Of a stretch of DNA of 64,000 nt, positions 58,223-64,000 are shown piece by piece. Made by a program: the position numbers and the translations under genes. The first letter of the stretch is position 1. The number at the start of each line of letters is the position of its first letter. The notes beneath the pieces were generated by a model that did no database searches, had not been told where the DNA came from, and saw only the letters and a program-made list of their open reading frames with translations. The DNA is from Calliopsis andreniformis (lineage: Eukaryota > Arthropoda > Insecta > Hymenoptera > Andrenidae), in NCBI RefSeq assembly GCF_051401765.1, contig NC_135071.1, forward strand, positions 13,804,961 to 13,868,960, read 5' to 3'.

Positions 58223-58445
58223 GGGGACGGTTACCCAGCGTCGTAATAGGGTTAAAGAGTCGGGAAAGGGTAGCGAAGCTCGAGAAGTACACCGGTTCGT
58301 TATCGCGGGAAACGGCCCGTGCTTATACAACTGCTTTGCCCAAGTGATGCGTAGGCTCGCCAACGAGGTCGACGACGCCTTGGTCCTCATGCCCGAGGTG
58401 CTACAGCCTATGGGAGGGAAAGAGGCAAGGAACTGGAGGGAATGA
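58223..58445. other. Coding-like stretch, strand unresolved
   Basis: On the plus strand the frame includes MRRLANEVDDALVLMPEV with strongly G/C-ending codons (CTC GCC AAC GAG GTC GAC GAC GCC). On the minus strand a very good splice-acceptor match, pyrimidine-rich and ending CCCATAG, abuts position 58407 and opens another G/C-ending frame. The two interpretations are mutually exclusive and neither gives a domain I recognise. A short exon on one strand is possible, and so is chance in GC-rich DNA. Confidence 0.25.
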
Positions 58446-60799
58446 AACAAGGAGCCACCAGCAGGTGATTTGTGCTGCGGCTGCTGACGAGGATTGAGGA
58501 AACTAGGATATCAGGTGCACTCAGTACACACCTGACTTCACTGTTGGAAATCAAGACGAATTATAGAATTGTAGACCAGTTATAATCTGTAATATAATAA
58601 AATATGGCATGTTCCTATGTGTAACTGGTTCCTAAGGCTACGTTGGAAATGCAAACGAACAGCAGGAAAGATTGAACTGTTGAACAATCTTGTCTTATAT
58701 TCTCCATTTTTTGCGGGTGAAGATAACCAGCTCTTAGCAAATTAGAGTGTCCCTTGACGTATTCGAACTTTGTGCACACAGTGGAAGTAAGAATGACTAA
58801 CTTGTTTTGAACACGAACGCTACCTGCACTCATCAGTTAGGTCCTCCTAGTGATTCAGGATCGACAGAACTTTGGTCATCCAACATCACAGGTTCTAGGG
58901 TCCCAGCTGTCCACCAAGGGTAGTGTTTTACGTTCTACTATACAGTTTTGTCCATTTGTCGCAGTACTGTAACAGGGCGAGGGGAGGCAGAATTGACAGC
59001 AGGGTAAATGACAAAACTGTTATGAGAAGGAAGAAAAAGTGTGAAAGAAGAGTGATCGATAGATCGGGGAAAAGGTCAGTACAGCCACAAATTGGAACAA
59101 GAAGATCAATATACTTCAGCATCGTTAATTATGTCTGGATCAGGTCAAAAGTCGTCTACGATTGAAACTTTCACCACTTTGTCCCAAGAAACTGGATTTA
59201 AGTCTCAGCCTGCCTGGCCATAGACGTTGTTCAGTGCTTAGACAGCGGGACATATAAAAAACCACGATATTTAAAAGAGCACGTTTCACTACCCGTTTGA
59301 ATTTAGCTGCAGCAAACCTGGTGGCACTTCCGAAGCTGTTTTATAGCGCAGCCGGCTATTTCGGAGGGATCTAGGAATGCTTTTACTACTCGTGGTATAG
59401 GGCGCTGGTTCACGAGAGTTCGAGGAGCACGCCCGATAGTCTCAGCGTAAAAGTGTTCGTACGTTCGAAAGCGCGACTTTCCCAATGATACGATTTAAGG
59501 AAGATAAAGTGCCGTTGCTGTTTCGAATTATGCTAAACCGGGCCAGGGAAGAGATTCCGGTCACGAAGCGCACGCATCCACGGTTTTCAAACATCGACAA
59601 GCGAGCGTCGGCTCCCTCGCTGCGGAAATCGAGTTTATGCGAAACTTCCCTCAAGATCCGAGGGATTTCTAGACCGCTGGTCGGCCAAGGGATAGGAACT
59701 TGAACTTTCGCGCGAAGACCTGCCAGCTGAGTTTATTTTCCCAGAGCCACCATCGCGCTCTTATCCGATTCGATTCTTGTCTGAACTGTTCCTCCCTACC
59801 AGGCCCCGATTAGACTAGTACCTGGGTTACGATAGCGACTTCTGATCATTGTCGCGGTCTCTGCTTGCAGTTTAGCACCCTCGATGCTAAGTAGAATCGC
59901 TCTTTCGAACACGGTGGCTGTCGAGAGTGAGAGGCAGTTTTGCAGGATGATATACGGACTCCTGTGGACCAATGGACCTGTCAGGAGACTTAATCGTTTT
60001 GGGGATACATTTGTCATGAGTCTGCTGAAAGTCTAGTCTAGTGGAGTAGACTGGGAAAGAACACTAACAAATTATCGACTCCTCTAAAACAAGATTCAAC
60101 TAGTTATAATACGAAGGCTTTACTCAGAAGTTGGCTTGAGTTACAGAAGCTACATTAACTTAAAACCTGAAGCACCGAATTGGTCAGGAACAATCAGGCT
60201 TAAACTGACTTTGTAATGCTACTTAGGCTTCTCCCTCTATTTCATGGCACAAAAGGAGTGGACCAAAGTGTCCCATAATGCACACCACATGAATGTACAA
60301 TGTTAAGCGATACATCAGTCTCAAGTTAGACCTCTCACAGCTCCAATTATATCCTCAACAGATGTCTCCCAAATATGCCCCATGCACAGGAGCCTTTTCT
60401 CAACGATCTGTGGCAAGGAATGATTAATCACAGGAGAGTCATTGGTCTCCAATACATGTCCCCCCAGCAGTCCCAGCGACAGGAAAGATGCTATATCCGA
60501 GCGCTGTGGGCCACGCGAGGTACACCCCCATTTCGGAGGTAGAACGTGCACGTCGACAACGGCTAACCCTCGAATAAAAGCAAATCCCGAGAATCTGATC
60601 GCAAATTCAGGCACGTACGTGCCGCTGATGGTCGTAATCGAGCGAAATTTGCAATTACAGTGCCTATAATGCGACTACGTCACAATATCGCGTAACGCAT
60701 AACGTTACGGTTATGCTCCCCGATCGGTCCGTCCCGCAGGCGTTTTTGGGAACATTACCTGACGCCATTGTGGCCTCGCGTTATCGGTTATGCTAAGCC
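58446..60799. other. Non-coding DNA, no supported gene
   Basis: Short frames on both strands are mutually overlapping and domain-free. No repeat, element or RNA gene was recognised. Confidence 0.5.
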
Positions 60800-62750
60800 C
60801 AACAGCAGGCTGCCAGTGTAAACCTGACGATTAGATTTAGTGGGAGCGTGGTTCGACGGCTCGTTTCACGACACGAAAATAACAATGCTTCATTGCCGAA
60901 TGCTGATGAAGCAATAACGGAGGTTTTATTCCCACCTTGCGGTGACGCTGCCCTCGCCGTGCTACCGCCTCTGCCCGCGACATTTTTATCTCGCACCGTT
61001 TATCCCAGGTATCATTACCGCTGTTATCTTTACTGCGACACCGTAAAAGTTGCGAACGGCAGAAGTCGCGGATCCCTCTTAACTTCGACTGAACGTCTGT
61101 TAGCTAAACGAGAATCGCTGATGAGACTTTTTTAGGTGAAGCTGGGAGGAAACTTTCTGACGCTGCAGACCCTGGGAGGACGGTACCTTTTATTTTCGTG
61201 TGACAGTAGGTTCTGGAGAGGGCATTGATAACAGTGGAAAGCCTAGCTGATGGTATCGAACATACAATATTCTAACATCGTTGGAGTAAGTGGAATTTAA
61301 TGTGAAATTTGATAATATAAAGACACTATATGATACATTCAATCCTTTTTGTCAATTTTATTTAGTTATGTCACAGCCAAGGGGTTTAAATCCTAGAATA
61401 ATTGTTCTCTGTTAAGTTAGGTCTCTTATTTCAAAGATCTTCTAAACTCTATCTAAATTGCGCGCTTAGACTGATTTGCTACCTTTTATGATTCATGAAA
61501 ATGCACCCTAACATACCTTACATACCTCCACGTTTCAGTACGGCTATACGCAATGCACAGACCGTGAAAGGGTCAACCGAATGGCTGACAGAAGTTCTCT
61601 GCTTCCAAATTGCACATGTCTGAAACGTTAATTAATTTTCTTGAAGGCTGCCATTTTAGGAGCCCACCTGATGGAGATCCGCCAATTTCCTGAGTATCTT
61701 GTTCCTAATTAATTAATTAAACGAACAAGCAACAGATGCACTTGTCAGAATAGTCAAAGGCATGGCAGTTACAACACAGTGAGAGAACTGAGGGAGAACG
61801 TACGACGTTGCATGTAACTGTTACGACGGAGGAATGATTTCAGAGATACCATCTGAAAATTTGATAAGGTTACTGCAGGAAAACGGGACTCCTCGCTAAG
61901 GCACACTGGTCCTGTGTACACACAGACATTTAACGAGTGCCTACGCATAGACACTTAACGTGTCCAGGAGTAAGTGTAAACAGCGTTCAAGTGGCTGTCG
62001 TTACACTCCTGCGTTCACTTGCACTGCTCTGTGTACATTAGGCACTTGACAGTAGCTCTGTACATGAACTCATACATAAGAAAACAAGGACCTGGGATTC
62101 GTTTGAGTAAAACAATGTGCTTCCCAGAGAGGTTCACATCAACCAACAAAATGGTTCTCGTAGGTACACCTACTACTGGTATCCCATGAGAAGTCCCCTG
62201 AAAAGCTTGAGGGACAATCTTTTCCAGGGAACTTCCCATGGAAGAATAATACCACACCTTGGAGGTTGAATCTAGGCTGATCTGTGTCAAACCTAAGTCA
62301 AATTTCCTACATACAAATCTACGTATAAAAACGTGAGCACGTAGGATGCACTTAAGCAGAACATATACTTTGTTTATCAAAAACGTTCACATGTATAGAT
62401 CCTCAAAGTAGTTCCTATAGACATAATTCCCGCCAGCCAAAGTCTAGGTCTGAATCTGCCCAGGGTTACGTTTAGACTAGATCTAGATCTATTCAAAGTT
62501 AGGTTTAGACTAAACTTGAGTGTAAGACAGACTCCAGAAGAGACGGTAGGTATCTGGCAGAGGTACATCCCAGTATCTCTACCAAGTAAACGGGAAACAC
62601 CCAATGTGCTCATTTAAGCTCATAACCTGCTGCTCGCCGGCAGCAAAGGAAGGGCTTGGGAGTCGGAACCATTCATCTCCTCCCTGTCCCACTATCATAA
62701 CATAACACAATGCAAGTTTGGATGGGGTCTGGGTTAGATATTCCACAAGC
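60800..62750. other. Non-coding DNA, minor tandem words
   Basis: A CpG-rich patch at 60.85-61.1 kb is followed by AT-rich DNA. CTTGTTC and GAACAAG flank a TTAATTAATTAA core around 61698-61729, a small hairpin. GGGTTACGTTTAGACTAGA and AAGTTAGGTTTAGACTAAA recur about 37 bp apart near 62463-62520. No gene was supported. Confidence 0.5.
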
Positions 62751-64000
62751 CGCGAGTCCTACCACCGACAAATGTCGCGGCACTTTATCCAAGACTTTCA
62801 CGGTTAAAATTTCCAGCAGTTTCCTCCCCGCTGAAACATGCTCGACAACGCTAGGCTGAAGCGAAGTTACGAATGCTACGCTTGCAACAGCGGCCTAACG
62901 AAGTCCGTTTAATTCGTGCCCCGTCTTGCTCCCTTCCACGTTCTTCGTTCCTGTATCATTTTTCGTGCCACTGGTTACCTGAGGCCCGACGCTGTACTCG
63001 TTCCTCGCCGCTGCCTTCGCGTTGGTCCATGTGCTCGGTTAGACCTGAAAGGTCGCGTACTCAATCTTTCCACGGCCGCTGCCGAGGAAATCCGCAAAAG
63101 GAACCAGCGGGATCGCCATTCTTGCTCGGATGGGGAAACCGCATGGAAACGAGGCTCGGCTCGGTCGCTCGCTCGCGACGTGTAATTATCAGCTTGCACC
63201 TCGGCAGCCTTTGCGTTCACATGGACGCACGCGTGGATGGATGGGTGAATGGGCGGGACTGATGAAGTTCGGTGCGGGAAGGGTTGTCGCGAACAAGGGC
63301 ATCGCGTCGTTCTATAGAAAAACGATGAATCGGATGGAAGGGTCGCGTCATAACGAGCTTGGTCGCCCCGACTGTCTGCGCCTGTGCACGCCTCTGCGCC
63401 TTTAATTAGGCAATGCCTGCTCAGCGTCGGGTGTCGTTAGGCGAGCCTCTTTCGACCGAATGTTTCCTCATTTCCTTGGGGCTCCTGCTTCTTCCTTAAT
63501 CTGAACCACCGCGAGATTTCGCGTTTCAGATTATCGCGTCGATATTCAATGGTAACTGAGGAGTACCTCGAACATCATAGTCAAGTGTTCTGCAGACTTT
63601 GTAGACAGAGGGATACGTGACGTTGGGTACCCTAAAGTTGCGAGTACTGATGCACAGTGTGAGGCAGCTTGGTTGGCAGGGTCACTGAACGACGTCAAAA
63701 TTGATTGAAAGCAAGGCAAGTAGCTGGGAATTAAAAGCAATAAAGGAGCACTAACACGAAGTTAACACTGTGGCTGGTGCATGGTGACACCCTAGTGAAC
63801 TATCACTCTTGGTTCAGTTTTAAACGTTTCAGACTCCGGGCAGTCACTCAAATAATTAAACACCGACGGAGAACAATACATAAAAAAATTGGGAAAGTGC
63901 GACAGTGCTGAAAGTTCACTGATTACTTGTCCTAGATTCAAAATTCGAGCTCTGGTATATAGAACACTCAGACTATTGGCCAGCAATTTTCTCGCAAATG
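62751..64000. other. CpG-rich then ordinary non-coding DNA
   Basis: From about 62760 to 63540 the DNA is CpG-rich with overlapping frames on both strands (62873-63262 and 62916-63185 plus, 62975-63220 minus). None has domains, and overlap in different frames argues against coding. It could be regulatory. The last 450 bp are unique with nothing recognised. Confidence 0.45.

Noticed and set aside
61709..61722. TTAATTAATTAA tract as a TTAA-element boundary
   Set aside because: It is a simple TTAA run inside a small hairpin, without CACGTTGA-like terminal repeats.

Overview
The window reads as non-coding or very sparsely coding nuclear DNA from an arthropod, most likely an insect and plausibly a hymenopteran. 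The reasons are: no reading frame longer than about 185 codons on either strand over 64 kb; no rRNA, tRNA, operon-like gene packing or ribosome-binding-site structure; moderately AT-rich DNA with scattered CpG-rich segments; and several miniature inverted-repeat DNA transposons with target-site duplications typical of insect hAT, TTAA-type and TA-type elements. The organism call is inference from this style. No protein was identified that would fix the taxon.

Layout. 1-7 kb: unique non-coding DNA, a 21-bp minisatellite (2548-2670), an AT-rich cryptically simple block (about 4.56-5.7 kb), an inverted-repeat candidate element (6399-6607) and a 71-bp TTAA-flanked mini-element (6897-6967). 7.8-8.35 kb: a large imperfect palindrome next to a degenerate minisatellite, with a relative near 52.98-53.1 kb. 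12.7-12.85 kb: four CCAAT/ATTGG boxes in about 80 bp, followed by a strong splice-donor-like site, which is the best promoter candidate. 14.7-15.4 kb: a diverged duplication. 17.2 kb: the first of three copies of one hAT-like miniature family (others at 30.3 and 39.9 kb). 18.02-18.135 kb: the best protein-coding candidate, a short 5' exon with 38 complete codons ending at a splice donor. 20.5 kb: a 130-bp tandem duplication. 23.3-23.44 kb: four perfect GTCACGTGAC palindromes at 31, 31 and 30 bp steps, with a fifth at 24.02 kb. 24.86-25.52 kb: a degenerate tandem repeat and a TA-flanked miniature element. 28.7 kb: a second, different hAT-like miniature element. 38.15-38.45 kb: an insect-type interspersed repeat end and a degenerate repeat. 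40.94-42.1 kb: a 157-bp-period satellite-like array. 49.4-50.3 kb: a CpG-rich, ORF-dense segment. 58.2-58.45 kb: a weak coding-like stretch.

How it may work together (inference): the CCAAT-rich segment at 12.7 kb could be the promoter and non-coding first exon of a plus-strand gene whose first coding exon is at 18.0 kb, leaving most of the rest as intron or flanking DNA. Nothing in the sequence shows a complete gene, a gene cluster, a CRISPR array, a virus or a defence system. The most unusual structure is the phased GTCACGTGAC array.
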